A stretch of DNA of 64,000 bases from Gammaproteobacteria bacterium (GCA_028293725.1 JAQGOE010000257.1:19707-83706), one strand, 5' to 3'; counted from the stretch's first letter, positions 21,234-32,900 are shown. Translations and numbers: made by a program. Notes: generated by a model not told the origin, from the letters alone.

Positions 21234-21943
21234 CAGCGCGGTAACTGCTCTTCGTGGAGGGCGGGGTCGTAGCGGTGATCGTGACGGATCACCTTCGGCA
21301 CGAGCACTCGCGGCACGATGCTGACGGGCTGGTAGACGACGCGCTTCTTCTCGGTGTCGTACTTCACTTCCACGTTGCCGCTGAGCGGGAAGTCCTTACG
21401 GAACGGATGTCCGATGAAGCCGTAGTCCGTCAGGATGCGCCGCAGGTCTGGGTGACCGCGGAAGAGGATCCCGAACAGGTCGAAGGCTTCGCGCTCGAAC
21501 CAGTTCGCGCTCGCCCACACGTCCACGACGGAGTCGACCACCGGCTCCTGCGTATCCGGACACTTCACACGCAGCCGCAGGCGCTGGTTGTTGGCGAGCG
21601 ACAGCAGGTTATAGGTGACACCGAAACGGCCGGCCATGTTGGGATCCGGCGTGTCGTTGCGCGCGACCCGGCCGCGGCTGAAGCCGGAGCGGGTGGCACT
21701 CTGGGTCTGCCATTCGTCGCGGCCGTAGTGCAGGTAATCGACACCCGCCACGTCCATGAGCATTTCGAACTTCAACTCCGGCGCATCCCGCAGGGTGCGG
21801 CAGACGGTGATGAGGTTCGCGGCGTCGACTTCGTAAGCCACCTCGTCGCAGGCCGAGGGCGCGCAGGGCACGCGACGAACGCTGTCTTTGAGCTGGCCCT
21901 CGACTTTGAGCGCCAGGGCGTCTACACGCTCTTTGAAGGTCAC
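21233..21943 (-). CDS. nuoC: NADH-quinone oxidoreductase subunit C
   Basis: The 30-kDa-type subunit of the complex I peripheral arm, 236 residues, not fused to NuoD here. The diagnostic signature is [24 protein letters not shown] followed by [17 protein letters not shown]. The start is the GTG at 21943, five bases after the nuoB stop, preceded by GAGG. An open extension upstream is nuoB DNA in another frame. A segment of about 25 residues near 95-120 ([19 protein letters not shown]) separates conserved strands, a position where related proteins also vary. Confidence 0.95.
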   Translation of the reverse strand: MTFKERVDALALKVEGQLKDSVRRVPCAPSACDEVAYEVDAANLITVCRTLRDAPELKFEMLMDVAGVDYLHYGRDEWQTQSATRSGFSRGRVARNDTPDPNMAGRFGVTYNLLSLANNQRLRLRVKCPDTQEPVVDSVVDVWASANWFEREAFDLFGILFRGHPDLRRILTDYGFIGHPFRKDFPLSGNVEVKYDTEKKRVVYQPVSIVPRVLVPKVIRHDHRYDPALHEEQLPR

Positions 21944-21947
21944 GGGT

Positions 21948-22484
21948 CTACCTCGCAATCGTGCTGGTGCGCTCGATCTTTCTCTGCAGCTGAATGATGC
22001 CGTAGACGAGAGCTTCGGCCGTCGGCGGACAGCCAGGGACATAGACGTCGACGGGCACGATGCGATCGCATCCGCGCACCACCGCATAGGAGTAGTGGTA
22101 GTAGCCGCCGCCGTTCGCGCACGAGCCCATCGAGATCACCCAGCGCGGCTCGGCCATCTGGTCGTAGACCTTCCGCAGCGCCGGGGCCATTTTGTTCACG
22201 AGGGTGCCAGCGACGATCATGACATCCGACTGCCGTGGGCTCGGACGAAACACGACACCGAATCGATCGAGGTCATAGCGTGCCGCGCCGGCGTGCATCA
22301 TCTCTACCGCACAACACGCCAAGCCGAACGTCATTGGCCAGAGGGAGCCGGTACGCGCCCAGTTCATCAGCCCGTCGATCTGGGTCGTGACGAAGCCGCG
22401 TTGCGCGAACGTCTCAGCGGCGTCCAAAGCCGACGTGCTTTCAGCCGCCTTGGTCGGCGCGACTCCGCGCTCTTCTAATCCCAC
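21948..22484 (-). CDS. nuoB: NADH-quinone oxidoreductase subunit B (cluster N2)
   Basis: Subunit holding the terminal 4Fe-4S cluster N2 that reduces quinone, 178 residues. Ligands are the adjacent pair C57-C58 ([11 protein letters not shown]), C122 (MGSCANGGG) and C152 ([11 protein letters not shown]). I chose the GTG at 22484: an AAAGGAG site at 22493-22499 stands about eight bases upstream, and the resulting ten-base overlap with nuoA is normal for coupled genes. The first 28 residues are variable; the conserved part begins at [21 protein letters not shown]. Confidence 0.95.
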   Translation of the reverse strand: MGLEERGVAPTKAAESTSALDAAETFAQRGFVTTQIDGLMNWARTGSLWPMTFGLACCAVEMMHAGAARYDLDRFGVVFRPSPRQSDVMIVAGTLVNKMAPALRKVYDQMAEPRWVISMGSCANGGGYYHYSYAVVRGCDRIVPVDVYVPGCPPTAEALVYGIIQLQRKIERTSTIAR

Positions 22485-22843
22485 TCGAGAGCTCCTTTCT
22501 TCCACTCGTAGATAAAGCCCACGACGAGGATGCCGAGGAAAATGGCCATCGACCCGAGACCGAACAGGCCCAGCTTGCCGAGCGCCACGGCCCACGGAAA
22601 CAAGAAGGCAATCTCGAGGTCGAACACAATGAAGAGGATGGCGACGAGGTAGTAACGCACGTCGAATTTCATGCGGCTGTCTTCGAAGGCTTCGAAGCCG
22701 CACTCATAAGGCGACAGTTTCGCCGGATCGTTCTTGCTCTTCACCGAGAGACGACCCAGCCCGCTGCCCAACACCAGCAACAGCACGGCGAGACCCGTGG
22801 CGATCACGAGAAAAATCAGAATCGGCAGGTAGTTCGACAACAT
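22475..22843 (-). CDS. nuoA: NADH-quinone oxidoreductase subunit A
   Basis: Three-helix membrane subunit of complex I and first gene of the nuo operon, 122 residues. The family motif [28 protein letters not shown] is present and holds the loop that touches the quinone chamber. The ATG at 22843 is chosen because it directly precedes the first helix ([21 protein letters not shown]). Between it and the tRNA-Leu gene lie 119 bases, which must hold the operon promoter; TGCGATACT near 22870 could be an extended -10 but this is weak. Confidence 0.96.
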   Translation of the reverse strand: MLSNYLPILIFLVIATGLAVLLLVLGSGLGRLSVKSKNDPAKLSPYECGFEAFEDSRMKFDVRYYLVAILFIVFDLEIAFLFPWAVALGKLGLFGLGSMAIFLGILVVGFIYEWKKGALEWD

Positions 22844-22962
22844 CGGTAGCGTTCCGCCCCTGACAGCACGCAAGTATCGCACGCAAGCAAAAGGGACAGA
22901 TCGATTTCACGACCTGCCCCCTTCATTCATGCTGCGTATTGTAGCAGCGCACGCATACTATT

Positions 22963-23047
22963 TGGTGCCGACGGCGAGATTCGAACTCGCACACCTTACG
23001 GCGCTAGCCCCTCAAGCTAGTGTGTCTACCAATTCCACCACGTCGGC
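22963..23047 (-). tRNA. tRNA-Leu (anticodon GAG)
   Basis: An 85-base gene with a full cloverleaf on the minus strand. The acceptor stem pairs GCCGACG with CGTCGGC; the 3' CCA is encoded at 22963-22965 after discriminator A. The D arm contains GGTGGAATTGGTAGACAC. The anticodon stem CTAGC/GCTAG encloses loop TTGAGGG, anticodon GAG. A class II variable arm precedes the T arm GCGAG-TTCGAAT-CTCGC. It sits between secG and nuoA, as in many relatives. Confidence 0.97.
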
Positions 23048-23086
23048 AACAGTCAAAAAAAGTCTTAATCTTCTCGACGCCGCTCG

Positions 23087-23611
23087 CTACTTCGGCGCGG
23101 CGCCGTTCTGCGGCGGTGTGCCCGTCGCCGGCTGCGCCGGTGCGGAAGCCGGCGCTGACGCAGGCGCCGCAGCGGGAGCAGGCGCCGTCGGTGCCGGCGG
23201 CGGCGCTGATGCAGTTGCATCGGTGCCAGCACCAGCAGGCGTTGATGTCGGAGCCGTCTCGCCGGCAGCCGGCGCATCAGGCGCAGGTATCGTCTGCGTT
23301 ACGCCCGGCTTCGTTGCATTCGCCTTGCCGGCCTTCTCACCGATCGTGTCGAGAATCGTCTTCGGCGGTGCCGCGACAGCACGCGTGCCCACGTAGGTGA
23401 GCAGGAGGCTGTTGATCATGAAGATCGCGGCAAAAATCGCCGTGGCACGCGAGAGCGCTGTGCTGGCACCGCGCGCCCCGAAAACCGTGCCCGAAGCGCC
23501 CGCGCCAAAACCCGCTCCCGCCTCAGCACCCTTGCCGCGCTGAAGAAGAACGAGTCCGATGATCGCGAACGACGCGAACACCTGAACAATGGTCAATATC
23601 ACACGCAACAT
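23087..23611 (-). CDS. secG: Preprotein translocase subunit SecG
   Basis: Small membrane partner of the SecYEG protein-export channel, here 174 residues. The first 80 residues are a normal SecG: helix VILTIVQVFASFAIIGLVLL, the signature LLQRGKGAEAGAGFGAGASG followed by TVFGARGA, then helix ATAIFAAIFMINSLLLTYVG. After residue 85 comes a long Ala/Pro/Thr-rich tail (PAPTAPAPAAAPASAPASAP) with no predicted fold, roughly doubling the usual protein. Such tails occur in other proteobacterial SecG proteins and vary freely. It follows tpiA by 22 bases on the same strand and precedes tRNA-Leu. Confidence 0.95.
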   Translation of the reverse strand: MLRVILTIVQVFASFAIIGLVLLQRGKGAEAGAGFGAGASGTVFGARGASTALSRATAIFAAIFMINSLLLTYVGTRAVAAPPKTILDTIGEKAGKANATKPGVTQTIPAPDAPAAGETAPTSTPAGAGTDATASAPPPAPTAPAPAAAPASAPASAPAQPATGTPPQNGAAPK

Positions 23612-23633
23612 AAAAGAGATCCGCTAAACCCCG

Positions 23634-24383
23634 TCAAGCTGCCGACAGGATTGCTAGAAATTCATCCGCCTTGAGTGAGGCGCCACCGATAAGGCCGCCA
23701 TCGACATCGGGCATCCCAAACAGCTCGGCCGCATTGCCGGCCTTCACACTACCGCCATACAGGATCCGGGTGCCGGCCGCGATTCTAGCATCCCGGCTCG
23801 CAATCCGGGCACGGATGAACGCGTGCACGTCCTGCGCCTGCTGTGGGGACGCAGTGCGCCCGGTCCCGATGGCCCAGACCGGCTCGTACGCCACCACACC
23901 CTGTCCCAATGCTTCAGGACCGCAAAGCTCGAGCACCACGTCGAGCTGCCGACCGACCACCTCTTCGGTGCGACTCGCCTCACGATCCGACAACCGCTCG
24001 CCCACACACAGCACCGGTATCAGCGCTTTCGCATGGGCCGCCGCGAACTTCCGGGCCACGAGCTGATCGCTCTCGCGATAAATCAGCCGGCGCTCCGAGT
24101 GTCCGACGAGCACATACTTACAACCGACATCCTTCAGCATCCCCGCCGACACTTCGCCCGTGAACGCCCCGTGGGCATCCGCGCAGGTGTCCTGCGCTCC
24201 GAGCGCAATCGGCGAGTCCCGCAACATCCGCCCTACTTCCTGCAGGTACACGAATGGCGGACACACCACGCAATCGGCTCCGGCATTAGCCGGATATCCG
24301 CCGAGGATGTCCTCGATGAGTCGCGCGTTCTCGCCACGCGACCCGTGCATTTTCCAGTTTCCCGCGACTATCGGACGGCGCAT
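23634..24383 (-). CDS. tpiA: Triose-phosphate isomerase
   Basis: Cytoplasmic TIM-barrel enzyme that interconverts dihydroxyacetone phosphate and glyceraldehyde 3-phosphate in glycolysis and gluconeogenesis; 249 residues, the normal size. Catalytic residues are all present: N9 and K11 in AGNWKMH, H95 in VLVGHSERR, and E167 in AYEPVWAIGTG. The phosphate-binding loop GGSVKAGNAAEL is near the C-terminus. It lies between glmM (112-base gap) and secG, the order found in many Gammaproteobacteria. Confidence 0.97.
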   Translation of the reverse strand: MRRPIVAGNWKMHGSRGENARLIEDILGGYPANAGADCVVCPPFVYLQEVGRMLRDSPIALGAQDTCADAHGAFTGEVSAGMLKDVGCKYVLVGHSERRLIYRESDQLVARKFAAAHAKALIPVLCVGERLSDREASRTEEVVGRQLDVVLELCGPEALGQGVVAYEPVWAIGTGRTASPQQAQDVHAFIRARIASRDARIAAGTRILYGGSVKAGNAAELFGMPDVDGGLIGGASLKADEFLAILSAA

Positions 24384-24495
24384 AGACCGACCTCTTCATG
24401 GGCTCCGGGCAACTGGCCCGGCTCAAGGGCGCGCGATGATAACGATGCGCCAACGCGGGTGCAATGAGCTAATTGCCCGACACTGGCGCCTGGCC

Positions 24496-25833
24496 TCACC
24501 CCGCGGCCGCGGCCTTCACGACCTCGGCAAGCTCGGTCGCGGCCGAGCGGGTCGTTTCCTCGTTCCGGCCCTCGACCATCACCCGTATCACGGGCTCAGT
24601 GCCGGAGGCCCGCAATACCACCCGCCCGTCCCCACCCATCCGTTTCTCGATGCCCCGGACCGCGTCCTGTACGGCCGGCACGCTCGAGGGGTCGAACCGT
24701 TTCGCGACCTTCACGTTGAGGAGAACTTGAGGGAACTTCAACATTCCCGAGGCGAGCTCGGCGAGCGACAACCCCGTCTTTTTCATGACGGCGAGCACCT
24801 GCAGGGCGCTGACGAGTCCGTCACCGGTCGTCGTCTTGTCGAGACAGAGAATGTGCCCCGACGTCTCACCGCCGAGAATGCCGCCGGTATCGCGGAGCAT
24901 CCCCAGAACATAACGGTCACCCACAGCCGCCCGCTGAAACTCGATCTTGCTTTCACGGAGCGCGACCTCGAGACCGAGGTTGCTCATCACCGTGCCGACC
25001 ACGGGTCCGCGCAAGGTGCCCGCTTGTTTGTGAGCGCGCGCGATGATGTACAGGAGTTGATCGCCGTCGACGAGCCGACCGAGATGGTCGACCATCACTA
25101 GACGATCGCCGTCTCCGTCCAGGGCCAGTCCGACGTTGGCGCGGACACCGGGAACGGTGAGCTGCAGCAGGTCGGGTGCCGTCGAGCCGCAGCCGTCATT
25201 GATGTTGCGGCCGTTCGGCGAACAACCGATCGGTACGATCTCGGCGCCCAGATCGGCGAGCACGCGCGGGGCCACCTTGTAGGCCGCGCCGTTAGCGCAA
25301 TCGACGACGATTTTCAGGCCGGTGAGATCCGTGCCCGGAGGAATCGTGGAGGCGCAGAATTCCTGGTAGTGGGTGCGGGACCTGTCGACGCGGGTCGCGC
25401 GACCCAGACTCCGCGAAGTTCGCGTCACCGGCGGCAGCGCGAGCTCCTGCTCGATACGTTCCTCGAGCTCGTCGGACAGCTTCGCGCCGGTGGCGTCGAA
25501 GAATTTGATGCCGTTGTCGTCGTAGGGGTTATGCGAGGCGCTGATGACGACGCCGAAATCGCACTCGAACCGGCGGGTCATGTAGGCAATGCCGGGGGTA
25601 GGTAGCGGGCCGATGAGCATCGCGTTGACGCCGGCGGCCACGAAGCCTGCCTCGAGGGCCGATTCGAACATGTAACCTGACACCCGCGTGTCCTTCCCGA
25701 TCAGGACAGTGCCGCCCTCGGGAGTCAGCACGCGCGCGACGGCGCTAGCTAGGTTCAGTGCGAAGTCGACCGTCATGGGCAGCTCGCCCACGCGGCCTCG
25801 GACGCCATCAGTGCCAAAATACTTACGACCCAT
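24496..25833 (-). CDS. glmM: Phosphoglucosamine mutase
   Basis: Converts glucosamine 6-phosphate to glucosamine 1-phosphate on the way to UDP-GlcNAc, feeding peptidoglycan and lipid A; 445 residues, cytoplasmic. It starts with the family motif GRKYFGTDGVRG. The phosphorylated active-site serine is S100 in VVISASHNPYDDNG. The metal loop DGDGDRLVMVD and the sugar loop GETSGHI are intact, as is the C-terminal RASGTEPVIRVMVEG phosphate site. It follows folP by 25 bases, so the two are co-transcribed. Confidence 0.97.
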   Translation of the reverse strand: MGRKYFGTDGVRGRVGELPMTVDFALNLASAVARVLTPEGGTVLIGKDTRVSGYMFESALEAGFVAAGVNAMLIGPLPTPGIAYMTRRFECDFGVVISASHNPYDDNGIKFFDATGAKLSDELEERIEQELALPPVTRTSRSLGRATRVDRSRTHYQEFCASTIPPGTDLTGLKIVVDCANGAAYKVAPRVLADLGAEIVPIGCSPNGRNINDGCGSTAPDLLQLTVPGVRANVGLALDGDGDRLVMVDHLGRLVDGDQLLYIIARAHKQAGTLRGPVVGTVMSNLGLEVALRESKIEFQRAAVGDRYVLGMLRDTGGILGGETSGHILCLDKTTTGDGLVSALQVLAVMKKTGLSLAELASGMLKFPQVLLNVKVAKRFDPSSVPAVQDAVRGIEKRMGGDGRVVLRASGTEPVIRVMVEGRNEETTRSAATELAEVVKAAAAG

Positions 25834-25858
25834 TCAAACTCCCTACGAGGACGCTCGC

Positions 25859-26698
25859 CTAGCGCGGCGCGCCTGGATAAACAGCGGCAACCATCTTCAA
25901 CGCGTCCACCGTCGCCGCGACGTCGTGCGCTCTGACAATCCGCGCCCCGTTTATTGAGGCGATAACGGCTAAAGCTACGCTCCCGTGAACGCGCTCCCCG
26001 GCGCTACGGCCGGTGAGTGTGCCCACCATCGACTTGCGTGACAAACCCACCAACAACGGCCATTCGCCCTGGAGGTCGCGAAGCCGCCTGAGCAGCTCGA
26101 GATTGTGCTCCAGGTTCTTGCCGAACCCGAAGCCGGGATCGACCACGATACGGTCGGACGACACCCCCGCGGCGCGGCATCTTTGCACGCGCTCATCGAG
26201 GAATGCCTTGACCTCTTTCACGACATCAACATAACTAGGCGCCCGCTGCATGGTGCGGGGATCGCCCTGCATGTGCATCACACAGATGGCGCTACCGCTC
26301 GCTGCGGCGGCCTCGAGCGCTCCGGGCTCCGTCAGCGCCCGCACGTCGTTGATGAGTCCGGCCCCGGCAGCGGCGGCCTCCCGAATGACCTCGGGCTTGC
26401 TGGTGTCGACTGAGATGACGGCCTCGGTCGCCTGGCGCAACCGCTCCACGACGGGCAAAACACGTCGCAACTCCTCATCGACCGAAACCGGAGCCGCTCC
26501 CGGACGGGTCGACTCGCCGCCGATATCAATGATGGCCGCCCCCTCCTCCACCAGCCGCAGGCCGTGCGCGACCGCAGCCTCGACGGGCAGGAAGCGACCG
26601 CCGTCGGAGAAAGAGTCGGGGGTGACATTGACCACGCCCATGACAATGGGACGCGAAAGATCGAGCGTTTTGTCGCCGCAGCGCAGTGTGGGGGGCAT
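25859..26698 (-). CDS. folP: Dihydropteroate synthase
   Basis: Condenses p-aminobenzoate with dihydropterin pyrophosphate to make dihydropteroate for folate, the target of sulfonamides; 279 residues, TIM barrel, cytoplasmic. Signatures are IVMGVVNVTPDSFSDGGRF, DIGGESTRPGA and the pterin-site DPGFGFGKNLEHNLELL. The ATG at 26698 lies only 15 bases past the strong hairpin that appears to end ftsH, and its ribosome site is weak (GAGCG). Transcription therefore depends on read-through or on a promoter inside ftsH. Confidence 0.96.
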   Translation of the reverse strand: MPPTLRCGDKTLDLSRPIVMGVVNVTPDSFSDGGRFLPVEAAVAHGLRLVEEGAAIIDIGGESTRPGAAPVSVDEELRRVLPVVERLRQATEAVISVDTSKPEVIREAAAAGAGLINDVRALTEPGALEAAAASGSAICVMHMQGDPRTMQRAPSYVDVVKEVKAFLDERVQRCRAAGVSSDRIVVDPGFGFGKNLEHNLELLRRLRDLQGEWPLLVGLSRKSMVGTLTGRSAGERVHGSVALAVIASINGARIVRAHDVAATVDALKMVAAVYPGAPR

Positions 26699-26710
26699 GG
26701 GGACGCTCTA

Positions 26711-26743
26711 AAACAAAAGGCGCAGACCCCGGGTCTGCGCCTT
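26711..26743 (-). terminator. Intrinsic terminator between ftsH and folP
   Basis: On the minus strand a long GC-rich stem (AAGGCGCAGA pairing with TCTGCGCCTT) is followed by TTTTGTTTT. It lies 40 bases after the ftsH stop and just before the folP ATG at 26698. Confidence 0.85.
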
Positions 26744-26782
26744 AGTCCGTGCGGCCTAGAGCCGCCTCAGCTCTTCACGCGA

Positions 26783-28699
<1,917 letters not shown>

Positions 28700-28744
28700 A
28701 GCGTCAGACCTCTATAGAGGGACGGTATGGTGGATTGATCCAAC

Positions 28745-28917
28745 CTACACCAGAAGAAAGTCCATAGCCAGCAAATACATCTCGCCACTTCGGGCACCTT
28801 AACGGGCCGCTCGAACCCCCGGAACTTGGTCCCCTTGGCAGACTTTGATCAGGGCGTGGCCACCGGCTTCAAGCCCTGCGAGGCCCTATTGAGGGCCCAT
28901 TTACTGAGATAGACGGA
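28745..28917 (-). pseudogene. rlmE: Decayed 3' remnant of rlmE (23S rRNA 2'-O-methyltransferase)
   Basis: No intact gene lies between yhbY and ftsH, but the minus strand retains pieces of the C-terminal half of RlmE in order. From 28917 one frame reads SVYLSKWALNRASQGLKP, like the family block (MYL.ELALD.A...LKPGG). At about 28866 the frame slips, consistent with loss of a single G, and then reads GGHALIKVCQGD, matching the family GG..LIKVFQGEG strand. After a shortened stretch with an in-frame stop it reads ARSGEMYLLAMDFLLV and stops at 28745-28747, matching the usual end (SRARS.EMYLLARGF). The N-terminal half with the SAM site is gone. The matches rest on my memory of the family, but their order, strand, position and ending before ftsH agree. 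Confidence 0.72.
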
Positions 28918-29025
28918 TTTCCTGTGGACATGGAGGTACGAACGTCGCTTTCCGAACGCCGCGGCAGCTGCTTTGTTCCTGCTTAGGCCCCGCAGAGCAC
29001 CCGCGGCGCCCTATACAATCCCGAC
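28918..29025. other. yhbY upstream region with candidate -10 box
   Basis: About 108 bases between the rlmE remnant and yhbY, where the missing 5' half of rlmE would have lain. The only clear element is TACAAT at 29014-29019 (also readable as TATACA at 29012-29017), six bases before the yhbY ATG and with no Shine-Dalgarno site between, which would give an mRNA starting at or next to the start codon. Confidence 0.4.
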
Positions 29026-29385
29026 ATGGACAAGAAAACCGCCAAACCACCCCGCGCCGCTGCCGCGGACGCCGCCCCGACTGCCGCTCCCGATCTCACG
29101 GAAAAGCAGCGCCGCTACCTGCGTGGACTCGCCCACCCGCTAAAGCCGGTAATCCTCCTCGGCAAAGAGGGCCTTACGGATTCCGTCGCGAAGGAGACCG
29201 CCCGCGCGCTTCACGACCACGAGCTCATCAAAGTGAAAGGGCTCGGGGGAGATCGCGATGCCCGCGACGCCGCGTTCACGGCGCTCGCAGAACGGACCGG
29301 AAGCGCACTTGTGCACCGCATCGGTAACGTCGGGGTTCTCTACCGCCCGCGCCCAGACCTGAAACGCATTCTCATCCCGGACTAG
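29026..29385 (+). CDS. yhbY: YhbY family RNA-binding protein (CRM domain)
   Basis: Small RNA-binding protein of the CRM/YhbY family, associated with pre-50S ribosomal subunits; 119 residues. After a 22-residue Ala/Pro-rich lead, the CRM domain spans about 24-119: LTEKQRRYLRGLAHPLKPVI, then LLGKEGLTDSVAKE with the GxxG-type loop, and ending LYRPRPDLKRILIPD. It is convergent with greA and divergent from ftsH, the standard neighbourhood. The ATG at 29026 has no upstream ribosome site, consistent with a leaderless mRNA. Confidence 0.93.
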   Translation: MDKKTAKPPRAAAADAAPTAAPDLTEKQRRYLRGLAHPLKPVILLGKEGLTDSVAKETARALHDHELIKVKGLGGDRDARDAAFTALAERTGSALVHRIGNVGVLYRPRPDLKRILIPD

Positions 29386-29430
29386 CGCCCGGGCGGCGCG
29401 CCGCGTGCCTGCGCGCCGAGGCGCACCCCA

Positions 29431-29907
29431 TCACTCGTATTTAACGGCGACGATCTCGTACGACCTGATTCCGCCCGGCGCCGCGACGTCCACCACGTCG
29501 CCCTCGGACTTCCCGACCACGGCTCGGGCGATGGGCGAAGTGATCGAAACCCGGCCCGCCCGGATGTCGGCCTCATCCTCACCGACGACCTGGTAGGTGA
29601 CGCGATGCGCGCCATCCTGCTCTTCGAGCTCGATCACGGCACCGAACACCACCTTGCCGGTGTTCGTGAGCTTCGACGTATCGATCACCTCGGCCGTCGA
29701 GAGCTTTGCCTCGATCTCGTTGATGCGGCCTTCGATGAAGCCTTGCTGCTCGCGGGCGGCGTGATACTCGGCGTTCTCGGACAGATCGCCATGCGCGCGG
29801 GCTTCGGCGATCGCCTTGATCACATTCGGCCGCGATTCAGTCTTGAGCTTCTTCAACTCGTTACGCAGCGCCTCAGCGCCACGCATGGTCATGGGAGTGC
29901 GTTTCAT
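29431..29907 (-). CDS. greA: Transcription elongation factor GreA
   Basis: Rescues backtracked RNA polymerase by stimulating cleavage of the nascent RNA through the secondary channel; 158 residues, full length. The N-terminal coiled coil (about 1-75) carries the tip acidic residues in [20 protein letters not shown]. The C-terminal FKBP-like domain ends with [23 protein letters not shown]. Its ATG overlaps the carB stop as ATGA at 29904-29907, so it is the last gene of carA-carB-greA, an arrangement common in Gammaproteobacteria. Confidence 0.97.
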   Translation of the reverse strand: MKRTPMTMRGAEALRNELKKLKTESRPNVIKAIAEARAHGDLSENAEYHAAREQQGFIEGRINEIEAKLSTAEVIDTSKLTNTGKVVFGAVIELEEQDGAHRVTYQVVGEDEADIRAGRVSITSPIARAVVGKSEGDVVDVAAPGGIRSYEIVAVKYE

Positions 29908-32900
29908 GCCCTCAGCGCCTCTTTATGCAGATCCTGCAGGCGGTTCACCTCAACCTCATCGAGATGATCCAACGCCTCGCAGGTGGCGAGCCCCGCCGCG
30001 AGAGTCGTGTAGTACGTCACCCGACGATACACAGCCTCACGGCGAATGGAATTCGATTCCCGGATGGCCTGCTTGCCTTCGGTCGTGTTCACGATCAGAT
30101 CGATCTCGTCGTTCTTGATCATGTCCACGATGTGCGGCCGTCCCTCGCGAACTTTGTTAACTCGACGACAGACAACGCCCGCCTCAGTCAGCGTTCGTGC
30201 CGTCCCCTCCGTGGCGAGTACCTCGAAGCCTTTCTCGATGAGCCTGCGCGCAAGCACCACCGCCCCGGCCTTATCTCGGTCACGCACACTGATGAAGCAT
30301 ACGCCGTTGCGCGGCAGGGTCACGCCCGAAGCAGTCTGGGCCTTGGCATAAGCCTCACCGAAGGTTCGTCCCGTGCCCATCACTTCGCCCGTGGACTTCA
30401 TCTCAGGACCCAGGATCGGATCGGCCTCGGGAAATTTATTGAACGGAAATACCGCCTCCTTCACCGAGTAGAACGCCGGCACACGCTCCGTCGTCGCGCC
30501 CAGCTCCTTCAACTTCCGTCCCGTCATCACACGGGCAGCGATCTTCGCGAGCGGCGCGCCAGTAGCCTTCGACACGAACGGCACCGTGCGTGAGGCACGC
30601 GGATTCACTTCGAGAACGTAGATGATCCCGTTCTGGATCGCGAACTGAATGTTCATCAGCCCGACGACATTCAGCGCCTTCGCCAGCTTACGGGTCTGCT
30701 CACGCAAATCATCCTGTACCTGTGCGGTCAGGCTGTTGGGAGGCAGCGAGCAGCCGGAATCGCCCGAATGAACGCCGGCCTGCTCGACATGCTCCATGAT
30801 GCCGCCGATCAGAACATCCTCGCCGTCGCAAACGGCATCCACGTCCACCTCGATCGCAACATCGAGGAAGCGATCGAGCAACACCGGGCTGTCATTCGAC
30901 ACCTGCACGGCGTGAGTCATGTAGGTGCGCAGATCATCCTCGTTGAAAACGATCTCCATGGCCCGACCGCCGAGCACATAGGACGGACGCACGACCAGCG
31001 GGAAGCCAACTTCACGCGCCAGGACCACGGCCTGTTCCTCCGTACGCGCCGTCGCGTTCGCTGGCTGCTTCAGGTTCAACTTACGAACCAGTTCCTGAAA
31101 GCGCTCGCGGTCCTCGGCGACGTCGATGGAATCAGGCGACGTACCGATGATCGGCGCGCCCGCTTCCTCCAGCGCACGTGACAGTTTCAGTGGTGTCTGC
31201 CCACCGAATTGCACGATGACGCCTTCCGGCTTTTCCTTCGCGAGAATTTCCAACACATCCTCGAGCGTCAGCGGCTCGAAGTAGAGCCGGTCCGACGTGT
31301 CGTAATCCGTCGAGACCGTCTCCGGGTTGCAATTCACCATGATGGTCTCGAAACCATCTTCGCGCAGCTGCAGGGCGGCGTGCACACAGCAGTAATCGAA
31401 CTCGATGCCCTGCCCGATACGGTTCGGGCCACCGCCCAGGATCATGATCTTGCGACGATTCGTCGGATTCGCCTCGCATTCCTCCTCGTAGGTGGAATAC
31501 ATGTAGGCGGTCGAAGTCGCGAATTCAGCCGCGCAGGTGTCGACGCGCTTGTATACGGGCACGATGCCGAGCTCGTGACGCTTGGAGCGAATCGCTCTCT
31601 CGGGCATGTCGACGAGCTTGCCGAGACGGCTGTCGGAGAAGCCCTTACGCTTCAGATGACGCAACCTGTCAGCGGTGAGCGCGGCGAACCCGTCAGAGGC
31701 GAGACGCGCCTCCTCCTTGAGGAGATCCTCCACCTGCGCCAGGAACCACGGATCGATGTGTGTCAGCTCGTGGATGCGGTCGAGTGTCCAGCCGGCACGG
31801 AACGCGTCCGCTACGTACAACAGACGGTCGGCGCCGGGCGCCTGCAACTCGTAGGTGAGCTTGTCGCGCGACTCATCTGTCAGCGGCAACGACAGGCGCG
31901 GCGTCAAGCCATCCAACCCCGTCTCCAACCCGCGCAACGCCTTCTGCAGAGACTCCTGGAAGGTACGGCCGATGGCCATCACCTCGCCCACGGACTTCAT
32001 CTGCGTCGTGAGGCGATCGTTCGCAGCCGGGAATTTCTCGAAAGTAAATCGCGGGATCTTCGTCACCACGTAGTCGATCGACGGCTCGAACGAGGCGGGC
32101 GTCGTGCCGCCGGTGATGTCGTTCTTCAGCTCATCGAGCGTGTAGCCGACGGCGAGTTTCGCGGCGATCTTGGCGATCGGGAACCCGGTGGCCTTCGAGG
32201 CCAGCGCCGAAGAGCGCGACACGCGCGGATTCATCTCGATCACGAGCAGGCGGCCGTCGTCCGGGTTCACGGCGAACTGCACGTTGGAGCCGCCAGTCTC
32301 GACACCGATCTTGCGCAACACCGCGATGGAGGCATCGCGCATGCGCTGGTATTCCTTGTCGGTGAGCGTTAGAGCGGGCGCCACCGTGATGGAGTCCCCC
32401 GTGTGCACGCCCATTGGGTCGAAGTTCTCGATGGAGCAGACAATGATGCAATTGTCCTTGTGGTCGCGGACCACCTCCATCTCGAACTCTTTCCAACCGA
32501 TGACCGACTCTTCGATCAACACCTCGCTGGTCGGCGACGCTTCGAGCCCGCGCGCCACGATCGCCTCGAGCTCTTCCCGGTTGTAAGCGATACCCCCGCC
32601 CGTGCCGCCCATCGTGAACGAGGGCCGGATGACCACGGGATAGCCGTTCTCCGCGGCGATCGCAATCGCCTCCTCGAGACTGCGCGCGATCTGGGATTTC
32701 GGACACTCCAGGCCGATCTCGCGCATCGCGTTGCGGAACAACTCGCGATCCTCGGCCATGTCGATGGCGGCTCGCGAGGCGGCGATGAGCTGCACGCCGT
32801 GTTTCTCGAGTACGCCTTCGCGTACCAGGTCGAGCGCGGTGTTGAGTGCCGTCTGGCCGCCCATGGTGGGCAGCAGGGCGTCGGGCTTCTCTTTCTCGAT

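Noticed and set aside
22929..23396. Plus-strand frame starting across the tRNA-Leu gene
   Set aside because: It is antisense tRNA sequence followed by antisense secG; the strong SecG and tRNA signals explain the DNA.
28847..28873. Sigma-32-like pair (CTTGAAG, 12 bases, CCCTGATC) upstream of ftsH
   Set aside because: Both boxes fall within the rlmE remnant and are explained by its former coding sequence (LKP..GGHAL); spacing and -10 match are also poor.
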